Source of the DNA: Virgibacillus sp. SK37
Lineage (GTDB): Bacteria; Bacillota; Bacilli; Bacillales; Amphibacillaceae
Assembly: GCF_000725285.1 (NCBI RefSeq)
Contig: NZ_CP007161.1
Location: 1,597,911 to 1,661,910, forward strand
Direction of reading: 5' to 3'
DNA length: 64,000 nucleotides
Shown in pieces: positions 57,162 through 64,000 of the stretch. Position 1 is the first letter of the stretch. Each line of letters opens with the position of its first letter. The notes beneath the pieces were generated by a model. It was not told the DNA's origin. It did not search any database and was given only the letters and a program-made list of their open reading frames with translations. The translations under genes were made by a program, and so were the position numbers.

Positions 57162-57729
57162 CGCTGAAATTGTAATTAGTGCGGTCAGTCAAAAACAATA
57201 TCCTAATGATCAATTGCCGGAAATTGCTTTGGCAGGTCGTTCTAATGTAGGTAAGTCATCCTTTATTAATACCCTGATAAACCGAAAGAATTTGGCAAGA
57301 ACCTCATCCAAACCCGGAAAAACACAAACGCTTAATTTTTATAAATTAAATGAAGCATTTTACTTTGTTGATGTCCCCGGTTATGGTTACGCAAAGGTTT
57401 CAAAGAAGGAAAGAGAAAAATGGGGCAAGATGATGGAAGAGTATTTCCAGACAAGAGATACTTTAAATGCTGTTATATTAATCACCGATGTCAGACATGA
57501 ACCAACTTCTGCTGATATACAAATGTATGATTTTCTAAAGTATTATCAGTTACCTGTCATTGTGGTTGCAACAAAACTGGATAAGGTTCCAAAGAATAAA
57601 GTAAATGCACATTTAAAGCGAACAAAAGAAACATTAGAAATGGCAGCAGATGATTATCTATTGCCATTCTCCGCAGAAAAAGGATATGGAAAAGAAGAAG
57701 CGTGGAGTCTTTTAAAGAAATTTATTTAA
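57148..57729 (+). CDS. engB: Ribosome biogenesis GTPase EngB (YsxC/YihA)
   Basis: 193-residue essential GTPase for late 50S assembly. G1 GRSNVGKSS (about 31-39), switch/G2 [11 protein letters not shown]3 DVPGYGYA (about 75-82), G4 TKLDK (about 145-149) and G5 FSAEKG (about 174). GTGGGGGAG precedes the ATG inside lonA, so lonA and engB are coupled. Terminator follows. Confidence 0.96.
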   Translation: MKITNAEIVISAVSQKQYPNDQLPEIALAGRSNVGKSSFINTLINRKNLARTSSKPGKTQTLNFYKLNEAFYFVDVPGYGYAKVSKKEREKWGKMMEEYFQTRDTLNAVILITDVRHEPTSADIQMYDFLKYYQLPVIVVATKLDKVPKNKVNAHLKRTKETLEMAADDYLLPFSAEKGYGKEEAWSLLKKFI

Positions 57730-57736
57730 TAATATT

Positions 57737-57776
57737 GCTATCGAAGAATACATGAATACTTCGATAGCTTTTTTTA
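57737..57776 (+). terminator. Terminator after engB
   Basis: GCTATCGAAG pairs with CTTCGATAGC, followed by TTTTTTT. Confidence 0.9.
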
Positions 57777-57785
57777 TGGTCTACT

Positions 57786-57966
57786 ATATATGTTTGGGGT
57801 TATTCAATGATTCGGAAAATAGTGTATGGTAAACAGATACAGCTATTCCCAGAATATCTCCGTCAGATACTCTCGCTCTGCAGCCGATAGTTTTTTTCGT
57901 TAGTTCGCATTTTCTTCCTACTACGAATTTACGAAATACGCCAACACTTGTAATAAAGCAAAATTG
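57786..57966 (+). repeat. Intergenic repeat, copy 3 (mostly flanks, core decayed)
   Basis: The left part (GGTTATTCAATGATTC ... AAAATAG) and right part (GTTAGTTCGCATTTTC ... ACGAATTTACGAAATACG) match the flanks of the repeat at 25.1 kb, but the GC-rich core is reduced to a short CTCCGTCAGATACTCTCGCT segment. It appears to be a worn or solo form of the same element. Confidence 0.6.
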
Positions 57967-58039
57967 ATAAACTACAGCACAGTCAGTTTGAATAAAATTC
58001 AAAAAAGTTCAATTGTTCAGTATTATATTTTAGTAACTT

Positions 58040-58211
58040 GGGGTATATGTAAGGTGAATGGAGCTATTATGGCTATGTTAGTAAATATGAAAGTATATGA
58101 CCTTATATCGAATTTTCAGCTGCTTGGTTCTTAGTCATGCTACTTGTATACTTATTAGTACAGTTAAACAAAAGAGAAAAAATATCTAGTGAAAGGAATT
58201 TTGATCGATGA
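58040..58211 (+). pseudogene. Possible remnant of a small membrane-protein gene upstream of the amino-acid ABC operon
   Basis: Two overlapping frames make sense together. One starts at ATG 58069 (M-A-M-L-V-N-M-K-V-Y-D-L-I) and stops early; the other is open from about 58101 (E-F-S-A-A-W-F-L-V-M-L-L-V-Y-L-L-V-Q-L-N-K-R-E) to a TGA that overlaps the next ATG as ATGA. A one-base shift near 58108 would join them into a short single-helix protein coupled to the next gene. Low confidence. Confidence 0.25.
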
Positions 58212-59026
58212 AAAGACTGAATATTTTGTTAATAACAGTTATAATTATTATAATGCTCGCAGCCTGTGGGACTGAAAAGGAAACAGAAGCAGATACTTCC
58301 ACAGACGAGAAAGGAAATGATAATGGCTACAATCTTGTGGAGGAAGGAAAATTAACTTTTGCTGCTTCCGGAGAATTCAAGCCTTTTAGTTACATGGAAG
58401 GAAGCAAAATGGTAGGGTACGACATTGCAGTTGCTGAAGCTATAGCGGAAAAGCTTGGATTGGAAGCTGTTCAACAAAAAGCTAAATTTTCAGGGATCGT
58501 AACAGGTGTTAACCAAGGTCGTTATGACATCGCGGTTGCAAGCCATACGATTACAGACGAAAGGTTAGAGCAGGTGAATTTTTCTGAACCTTATTATTAT
58601 TCCGGGCCGGTAATTTACACAAGATCTGATAGTGATATTGAAAAAGCTAATGATCTAAAAGGAAAAGAAATCTCCGTGTCTCGAGGTTCTACATACGTGG
58701 AAATGGCCCAGGAATATACAGATAATATACCACAAGTAGACAGTGATGTAGTTGCACTGCAGTCATTGGCAAAAGGACATCATGATGCAGTCATAACGGA
58801 TGATATTACTGGGAAAACAGCAATTGATAACGGACTGGATATTGAAAATAGAGGTCAGTTAGGTGTTAGTGAACAGGCAGTAGGTGTGGCTAAGGATGAT
58901 GAAAAATTACTTGAGGATATAAATGCTGCTCTTAAAGAATTGAAGAAAAGTGGCGAATTGGCAGCATTAGCAAAGAAGTGGGTCGGAGTAGATATTACTG
59001 AGAAACCAGAGAAGATAGAAGAATAA
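58208..59026 (+). CDS. Amino-acid ABC transporter substrate-binding lipoprotein
   Basis: 272-residue extracellular solute-binding protein of family 3, with a signal peptide and lipobox LAAC (cysteine at about residue 20), then an acidic linker. Typical FKPFSYMEGSKMVGYDIAVAEAIAEKLG (about 57-84) and the later GSTYVEMAQ. The ligand is a polar amino acid, not deduced further (cystine or glutamine are candidates). AAAGGAA precedes the ATG. It is followed by permease and ATPase genes: a complete importer. Confidence 0.9.
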   Translation: MKRLNILLITVIIIIMLAACGTEKETEADTSTDEKGNDNGYNLVEEGKLTFAASGEFKPFSYMEGSKMVGYDIAVAEAIAEKLGLEAVQQKAKFSGIVTGVNQGRYDIAVASHTITDERLEQVNFSEPYYYSGPVIYTRSDSDIEKANDLKGKEISVSRGSTYVEMAQEYTDNIPQVDSDVVALQSLAKGHHDAVITDDITGKTAIDNGLDIENRGQLGVSEQAVGVAKDDEKLLEDINAALKELKKSGELAALAKKWVGVDITEKPEKIEE

Positions 59027-59038
59027 TCTACTTGTCTG

Positions 59039-59070
59039 TAACGTGCGCAGTATTTGCGCACGTTTGTGTT
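59039..59070 (+). terminator. Intra-operon hairpin after the substrate-binding protein gene
   Basis: AACGTGCGCA pairs with TGCGCACGTT around GTATT, followed by TGTGTTT. The T-run is interrupted, so it may be a partial terminator or a 3' protector that raises the level of the binding-protein message relative to the transporter genes. Confidence 0.7.
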
Positions 59071-59093
59071 TATATGGATGAAAAAGGAGTTGG

Positions 59094-59762
59094 ATGAGTT
59101 TGTCAGCAATTATGCATTTTTTTGATGTATTCATAAATAGTTATGATGTTTTCCTTAATGGCTTATGGATAACTTTTAAATTGTCACTAGCCTCATTGGT
59201 CATAGCTTTTTTTATCGGTCTGTTTTTCGCAGTTTTAAAAATCTCGAATATACGGGTTCTTGAATGGATCGCTGATGCTTACATTTGGATTGTTAGAGGA
59301 ACACCACTAATCGTACAAATATTTATTCTGTTTTATGGTTTAACAGATATATTATTAATACCAATGTTTTGGGCAGGGGTGGCTGGACTTGCTTTTCATA
59401 GTGGGGCATATATAGCCGAGATAATTAGAGGTGCTATTCAGTCGATTGAGAAAGGCCAGAGGGAAGCTGGAAGGTCGCTTGGAATGAGTCCGAGTTTAAC
59501 TATGCGCAGAATCATTCTTCCTCAAGCCTTTAGAAGGGCAGTACCCTCTCTAGGTAATCAGTTTATTATAGGTATAAAGGATTCTTCCTTAGTTTCTTTT
59601 ATAGGGATGCAAGATTTATTTGGGGTAGCAAGTACAATGGGGTCAAACAGCTTTGATTATTTAACATATTTCTTTACAGTTGCAGTATATTATTTATTCA
59701 TCGTATTAGTATTAACAATATTGGTTAACCGTATTGAAAAACGATTGGCAGTTAGTGATTAA
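59094..59762 (+). CDS. Amino-acid ABC transporter permease
   Basis: 222-residue polar amino-acid permease (HisMQ type) with five hydrophobic helices. The coupling (EAA) loop is at about 114-135: [29 protein letters not shown] precedes the ATG. It is followed 17 bases later by the ATPase. Confidence 0.93.
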   Translation: MSLSAIMHFFDVFINSYDVFLNGLWITFKLSLASLVIAFFIGLFFAVLKISNIRVLEWIADAYIWIVRGTPLIVQIFILFYGLTDILLIPMFWAGVAGLAFHSGAYIAEIIRGAIQSIEKGQREAGRSLGMSPSLTMRRIILPQAFRRAVPSLGNQFIIGIKDSSLVSFIGMQDLFGVASTMGSNSFDYLTYFFTVAVYYLFIVLVLTILVNRIEKRLAVSD

Positions 59763-59779
59763 AAAGAAGGGAGAGCACA

Positions 59780-60520
59780 ATGGACACGAAAAAGGAGATT
59801 ATTCATGTAGATAAATTGAATAAGTCATTTGGTAATTTACACGTTTTAAAGGATATTGATTTAACAGTTATGGAAAGCGAGGTTGTTGTATTAATTGGGG
59901 CAAGTGGTTCAGGAAAAAGTACATTGCTCCGTTGCTTAAATTTTTTAGAAATGAAAAATAGTGGAGATATTTTTCTTGATGAGGAAAAGATTAATAAAAG
60001 CACACATAATTTAAATGATATTAGACAACGAGTGGGCATGGTGTTTCAGCATTTCAATCTTTTTCCACATAAAACGGTACTCGGAAATGTAATTGAAGCT
60101 CCTATTCATGTAAAAGGAGAAAATAAAATAAATGCTACAAAGGAAGGGAAAAAACTGTTAGATAAAGTGGGGTTGGGGGATAAATATGACGTTTATCCTT
60201 CCACACTATCTGGTGGTCAAAAACAACGGGTGGCTATTGCTCGTGCTCTTGCTATGAAACCGGAAGTTATGTTGTTCGATGAACCAACATCAGCTTTGGA
60301 TCCAGAGCTTGTAGGTGAGGTGCTTTCCACAATGAAGGAACTTGCTGAAGAAGGAATGACCATGGTAGTAGTTACTCATGAAATGGGCTTTGCACGAGAA
60401 GTAGGTGACCGAGTTGTGTATATGCATGATGGCAGGATCATTGAATATGGCCGCCCGAATGAAATATTCGATCAACCTAAAGAGGAGCGAACTCGAGCCT
60501 TTCTTAGCTCCATACTATAG
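59780..60520 (+). CDS. Amino-acid ABC transporter ATP-binding protein
   Basis: 246-residue ATPase of the polar amino-acid family: Walker [10 protein letters not shown] (about 39-47), Q-loop [11 protein letters not shown], signature [15 protein letters not shown], Walker [15 protein letters not shown] and switch His in [17 protein letters not shown] precedes the ATG. Last gene of the importer operon. Confidence 0.95.
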   Translation: MDTKKEIIHVDKLNKSFGNLHVLKDIDLTVMESEVVVLIGASGSGKSTLLRCLNFLEMKNSGDIFLDEEKINKSTHNLNDIRQRVGMVFQHFNLFPHKTVLGNVIEAPIHVKGENKINATKEGKKLLDKVGLGDKYDVYPSTLSGGQKQRVAIARALAMKPEVMLFDEPTSALDPELVGEVLSTMKELAEEGMTMVVVTHEMGFAREVGDRVVYMHDGRIIEYGRPNEIFDQPKEERTRAFLSSIL

Positions 60521-60540
60521 TACTTAACCTATCTAAAAAA

Positions 60541-60578
60541 AGAACCTCATCTCTCACTCAATAGAAGAGGTTCTTTTT
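60541..60578 (+). terminator. Terminator after the amino-acid ABC operon
   Basis: AGAACCTCATCT pairs with AGAAGAGGTTCT (one mismatch), preceded by a run of A and followed by TTTTT; may also serve the minus-strand gene. Confidence 0.85.
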
Positions 60579-60625
60579 ATTTTTAATTCCAGACGTTTTT
60601 ACTTCTATTCTTGAAAGGTTAAAAT

Positions 60626-61105
60626 CTACTTCTTTCTCTTTAATAAATAGATTCCTAGAATAATAAGGATAATTGGCCAAAAACGTTCTAAATAATCAAT
60701 TAACACATAGATCCATGTCAGCCATTCAGGTAATTGAACAGAAAATATAAATACGAGAGCTAAACTAATGAGTAATAATCCAGGAAATAAGCCTTCCTTC
60801 GTTTTGGTGTATTTAATAAGAAAGGCAATCCCAATTATTAATAAATAAACTCCCCAATGATCGATCCAGAAAGAATAATTTTGTACTCCGTGAAAATGAA
60901 TACCAAAGCCAAGTAAAATTGTACCGACAAATAAATTTTGATAGTGCTTCGCTGTATAGCTATGTATAAGAAAAGCTAACCCTATAATAATAAGTAACGT
61001 CTGCCATGAATAAAAATTGGTGATAATAGGTAACCGTAATTCTTTTAACAAAAAGTAAATTCCAATGCCAATGATGATATACGCTGCTAAGCTATTCTTC
61101 CTCAT
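60626..61105 (-). CDS. Predicted multi-helix membrane protein
   Basis: 159-residue integral membrane protein with about six short hydrophobic segments (about 6-20, 33-48, 60-72, 80-95, 105-122, 135-154) and a lysine-rich C-terminus. The GIYFLL... then GLAFLI... repeats recall the LiaI/LiaF transmembrane families, but I cannot assign a function. The ATG at 61105 follows GGGGTG by about six bases; the longer ORF from 61126 begins before it. It is transcribed opposite to hemA. Confidence 0.7.
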   Translation of the reverse strand: MRKNSLAAYIIIGIGIYFLLKELRLPIITNFYSWQTLLIIIGLAFLIHSYTAKHYQNLFVGTILLGFGIHFHGVQNYSFWIDHWGVYLLIIGIAFLIKYTKTKEGLFPGLLLISLALVFIFSVQLPEWLTWIYVLIDYLERFWPIILIILGIYLLKRKK

Positions 61106-61388
61106 ATGTTCACCCCATTTTACCATCTTGTTTTCTTGCTATATGTAATTCAATGTGATAAAGTACATTCGGGTTACACAATTTACAATATAGTTACGTA
61201 TCATCTTAACATATAGTTTCAGAATGTGTTCACATTTTAGCTGAAACTCATGTTTCATCCATGTTATAATTAGTATTGACTGAGATTTATTTTATATAAG
61301 TGGGATATAATATTAGTGTAAACATTAATCATTTTCACTGTGCGTTTGTCTATTTAGACCAGCGCTTTACAGGTTGGGGGTAGATCAT

Positions 61389-62762
61389 GTGCATATCATT
61401 AAAGTAGGATTCAATTATAAATCAGCCCCTGTGGAAGTCAGGGAAAAACTAACCTTTGCCGAGCATACCCTTCCTGATGCCTTAAATAATTTGAAGCAGC
61501 AGAAGAGTATCTTGGAAAATGTAATAGTTTCAACATGTAATCGAACAGAAATTTATGCAGTTGTGGATCAGCTTCATACTGGTCGTTACTATATAAAACA
61601 ATTTTTAGCTGACTGGTTTCAATTAGAAAAAGAAGCATTTACGTCGTATCTCCGTATTTCTGAAAATGACGGTGCTTTAGAGCATTTATTTCGTGTTACA
61701 TCAGGACTTGATTCAATGATCATAGGGGAAACCCAGATACTCGGACAAATAAGACAAGCTTTTTTTACTGCGCAAGATGCAAAAACAACAGGGACTATCT
61801 TTAATCAGCTTTTTAAACAAGCAGTTACATTTGGAAAACGAATGCAGAAAGAAACAACAATCGGTGAAAATGCTGTATCCGTTAGTTATGCTGCTGTAGA
61901 ACTTGCAAAGAAGATATTTGGGGATCTCCTAAATAAACATGTTGTAATTCTGGGTGCTGGCAAAATGGGAGAATTGGCTGCTAAAAACCTTCAAGGGTCT
62001 GGTGCGACGGAAATCACGGTAATTAATCGTACATTGGAAAAGGCTGAAGCGTTAGCTGAAAAGTTTTCAGCAAAAGCAGATCACTTCGATAATTTGCTTC
62101 CTGTTTTGCAAAAAGCAGATATACTAATTAGTTCAACAGGGTCAGAAGAACTTGTGCTTACAAAACAGTCTTTGGCTGCTATTCAGAAGAAAAGAAAGGG
62201 AAATCCTTTATTTCTCGTAGATATTGCTGTGCCAAGAGATTTAGATCCGCATATTGGCGAGCTTGAGAACGTATTTTTATACGATATTGATGATTTACAA
62301 CATATTGTGGATGAGAATCTTCAAGCGAGAAAAGCAGCTGCTGAGCAAATTGAGATTCAAGTTGAAGAAGAAATTGTGTTATTTAAAGAGTGGTTAAAAA
62401 CTTTAGGAGTAGTTCCTGTTATTTCCGCGCTTCGCCAAAAGGCTCTTTCTATTCAAGCAGAAACGATGAAAAGTATTGAACGAAAGATCCCGGATTTAAC
62501 AGTAAGAGAGAAAAAGGTATTGAATAAGCATACTAAAAGTATTATTAATCAGCTTCTTAAAGAGCCGGTTACACAAGCAAAGGAACTGGCTGATAGTAAA
62601 AATGCAGATGAGTCATTAGCATTGTTTGTCAATATTTTTGGTATTGAAGAAGAAGTGAAAGAAGAGTTAGCTAAACAAGTAGTTAAAAAAAAGAATAATA
62701 ATGAAGAAAACAACGAGAAAGAAGTGTCCTTTCCAAATATTAGTCCATTAACTACTTTTTAA
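61389..62762 (+). CDS. hemA: Glutamyl-tRNA reductase
   Basis: First step of tetrapyrrole synthesis: reduces glutamyl-tRNA to glutamate-1-semialdehyde. The 457-residue protein has the catalytic cysteine in [11 protein letters not shown] (about residue 50), the NADPH-binding [13 protein letters not shown] (about 190), and a C-terminal dimerisation helix. The GTG at 61389 is chosen because it gives the usual N-terminus (M-H-I-I-K-V-G-F) and follows GGGGG by about eight bases; the ORF from TTG 61374 starts within that site. First gene of hemAXC. Confidence 0.95.
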   Translation: MHIIKVGFNYKSAPVEVREKLTFAEHTLPDALNNLKQQKSILENVIVSTCNRTEIYAVVDQLHTGRYYIKQFLADWFQLEKEAFTSYLRISENDGALEHLFRVTSGLDSMIIGETQILGQIRQAFFTAQDAKTTGTIFNQLFKQAVTFGKRMQKETTIGENAVSVSYAAVELAKKIFGDLLNKHVVILGAGKMGELAAKNLQGSGATEITVINRTLEKAEALAEKFSAKADHFDNLLPVLQKADILISSTGSEELVLTKQSLAAIQKKRKGNPLFLVDIAVPRDLDPHIGELENVFLYDIDDLQHIVDENLQARKAAAEQIEIQVEEEIVLFKEWLKTLGVVPVISALRQKALSIQAETMKSIERKIPDLTVREKKVLNKHTKSIINQLLKEPVTQAKELADSKNADESLALFVNIFGIEEEVKEELAKQVVKKKNNNEENNEKEVSFPNISPLTTF

Positions 62763-62780
62763 GCTGAAAGGATTCTAACT

Positions 62781-63605
62781 ATGTTCGAATTAAAATGGGT
62801 TTATGAATTTATTTTAATTATTTATGGCTTAAGTTTGGTTAGTTACTTCCTTGATTTTATCCAAGATAACCGGAGAGCAAATCGGATTGCTTTCTGGTTA
62901 CTTAGTATGGTTTGGGTTATTCAAACCCTTTTTTTATTGCTTGAAGCAGTCATAGAAAGAAATTTTCCAGTAATTACCCTAAACGATGGCCTGTTTTTTT
63001 ATGCTTGGGTACTTGTTACAATATCCTTAATCGTTAATAAGCTGTTTACGATTCATTTTATCGCTTTTTTTACTAATTTATTTGGTTTTTTTATTATGTT
63101 ATTTCATATCTCGACAGTTGCTCAAAATGACATGAAAGCAAATGGCATCCAACTGGTGCATGAAATTTTGGTCAGCCATATAACATTAGCAATCGTATCT
63201 TATGGTTTTTTTACTGTATCTTTCTTAATTTCTGTAATGTACTTAGTTCAATACAAGTTGCTCAAGAAGAAAAAAGGATTTAAGTGGATGTGGCGATTTG
63301 GTGATTTAAATAAATTGGACACCTTTTCCTTTCGAGCAGTAACAATAGGAGTACCTTTACTGTTAATAGGGATTATACTTGGTTTCGTATGGGCATACTC
63401 TTCCAGCGCGGAGTTTTATTGGTTTGATCTCAAAACAATAGGGTCTATACTTGTATTAGCTGTGTATATATTATATTTAATCTTACGACTGGTAGGGGGC
63501 TACAAAGGGAAGACGATAGCAATTTACAATACCGCTGCGTTCTTAGTTCTTTTAATTAACTTCTTTTTATTTAGCTTGCTATCAAATTTTCATTTTTCAT
63601 TTTAG
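62781..63605 (+). CDS. hemX: HemX-type cytochrome-assembly membrane protein
   Basis: 274-residue integral membrane protein with about eight helices and conserved histidines (FHIST, VHEILVSHITLAI). It belongs to the HemX/CcsA-like family; in B. subtilis HemX lowers the HemA level. GAAAGGA precedes the ATG, 18 bases after hemA. Confidence 0.92.
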   Translation: MFELKWVYEFILIIYGLSLVSYFLDFIQDNRRANRIAFWLLSMVWVIQTLFLLLEAVIERNFPVITLNDGLFFYAWVLVTISLIVNKLFTIHFIAFFTNLFGFFIMLFHISTVAQNDMKANGIQLVHEILVSHITLAIVSYGFFTVSFLISVMYLVQYKLLKKKKGFKWMWRFGDLNKLDTFSFRAVTIGVPLLLIGIILGFVWAYSSSAEFYWFDLKTIGSILVLAVYILYLILRLVGGYKGKTIAIYNTAAFLVLLINFFLFSLLSNFHFSF

Positions 63606-63616
63606 GAGGAGTTTAG

Positions 63617-64000
63617 TTGCGTAAAATAGTTGTTGGCTCAAGAAAGAGTAACCTTGCATTAACACAAACAAATTGGGTGATTGACCAGTTGAAAAAAGCT
63701 GGGGTTGAAAATGATTTCGAAGTGAAAAAAATTGTAACAAAAGGGGATAAAATTCTTGATGTCACCTTGTCAAAAGTAGGAGGAAAAGGCCTATTTGTGA
63801 AAGAAATTGAACAAGCTATGTATAATAAGGAAATAGACTTTGCCGTTCATAGTATGAAAGATATGCCTTCAGTTATGCCAGAAGGACTTGTAATTGCATC
63901 GATCCCTGATCGGGAAGATCACCGAGATGCTTATATTGCAAAAAACAACATCCCATTTCATGAACTTCCTGCAGGAGCTATTGTTGGTACAAGTAGCTTA
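63617..64000 (+). CDS. hemC: Porphobilinogen deaminase (hydroxymethylbilane synthase), partial at window end
   Basis: Assembles the linear tetrapyrrole from four porphobilinogens. The first 128 codons are present and run off the window. A TTG start follows AGGAGGAG. The N-terminus [16 protein letters not shown], then [13 protein letters not shown] and [11 protein letters not shown] are unmistakable. The C-terminal half, with the dipyrromethane-binding cysteine, lies beyond the window. Third gene of hemAXC. Confidence 0.97.
   Translation, partial: MRKIVVGSRKSNLALTQTNWVIDQLKKAGVENDFEVKKIVTKGDKILDVTLSKVGGKGLFVKEIEQAMYNKEIDFAVHSMKDMPSVMPEGLVIASIPDREDHRDAYIAKNNIPFHELPAGAIVGTSSL

Noticed and set aside
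61264-61278. PerR-box-like TTATAATTAGTATTG upstream of hemA
   Set aside because: Only about half of the second arm matches the consensus in an AT-rich region; too weak, although B. subtilis hemA is PerR-controlled.

Overview
The window is a low-GC chromosomal segment of an endospore-forming member of the Bacillaceae, probably close to Oceanobacillus, Virgibacillus or Lentibacillus. This rests on the sporulation genes (sspI, gerE, gerM, ytxC), Gram-positive ribosome-binding sites with frequent TTG/GTG starts, T-box leaders, and a gene order matching the Bacillus subtilis gapB-to-hemC region almost gene for gene. The genus is inference; no 16S gene is present. No prophage, insertion sequence, CRISPR array or classical defence island is visible.

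Layout. 0.1-6.4 kb: gluconeogenic gapB, speD, a small conserved gene, nrdR, and the replication-initiation pair dnaB-dnaI, then ytxC. 6.4-14.2 kb: thrS behind a T-box, an intergenic repeat cluster, the infC-rpmI-rplT operon with an L20-type leader and an ATT start for infC, ysdA, a VTT membrane protein, sigma-W-type ysdB, a dimeric dUTPase and an M42 aminopeptidase. 14.3-20.3 kb: a minus-strand block with a lytic transglycosylase, a four-gene ABC-2 transporter/DUF6583 operon with its own promoter and palindromic operator, and sspI. This is the least conventional part. 20.4-32.5 kb: ysgA, T-box-controlled pheS-pheT (pheS carries an apparent one-base frameshift), a second intergenic repeat, rnhC, zapA, cvpA-like, polX, mutS2, yshE and a 27-codon membrane-peptide gene.

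32.5-40.1 kb: the fatty-acid degradation cluster lcfA, fadR, fadB, etfB, etfA, with a FadR box on the fadR promoter, then trxA and uvrC. 40.1-49.9 kb: yslB, sdhCAB, a thioesterase, gerE (reversed, with a sigma-K-like promoter), a MarR regulator, racE, gerM, rph, rdgB and a phosphodiesterase. 50.0-57.7 kb: tRNA-Gly and tRNA-Arg, ysoA, tig, clpX, lonA and engB; lonB is absent. 57.7-64.0 kb: a third intergenic repeat, an amino-acid ABC importer operon, a small membrane protein, and the start of the haem operon hemA-hemX-hemC (hemC runs off the end).

Most genes are housekeeping. The points worth a second look are regulatory or structural: a folded speD leader, the pheS frameshift, two dispersed repeat families (one supplying the C-terminus of a membrane protein), a family of related terminators, the DUF6583/ABC operon, and several unannotated mini-ORFs. 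I did not find convincing evidence of a wholly new multi-gene system.
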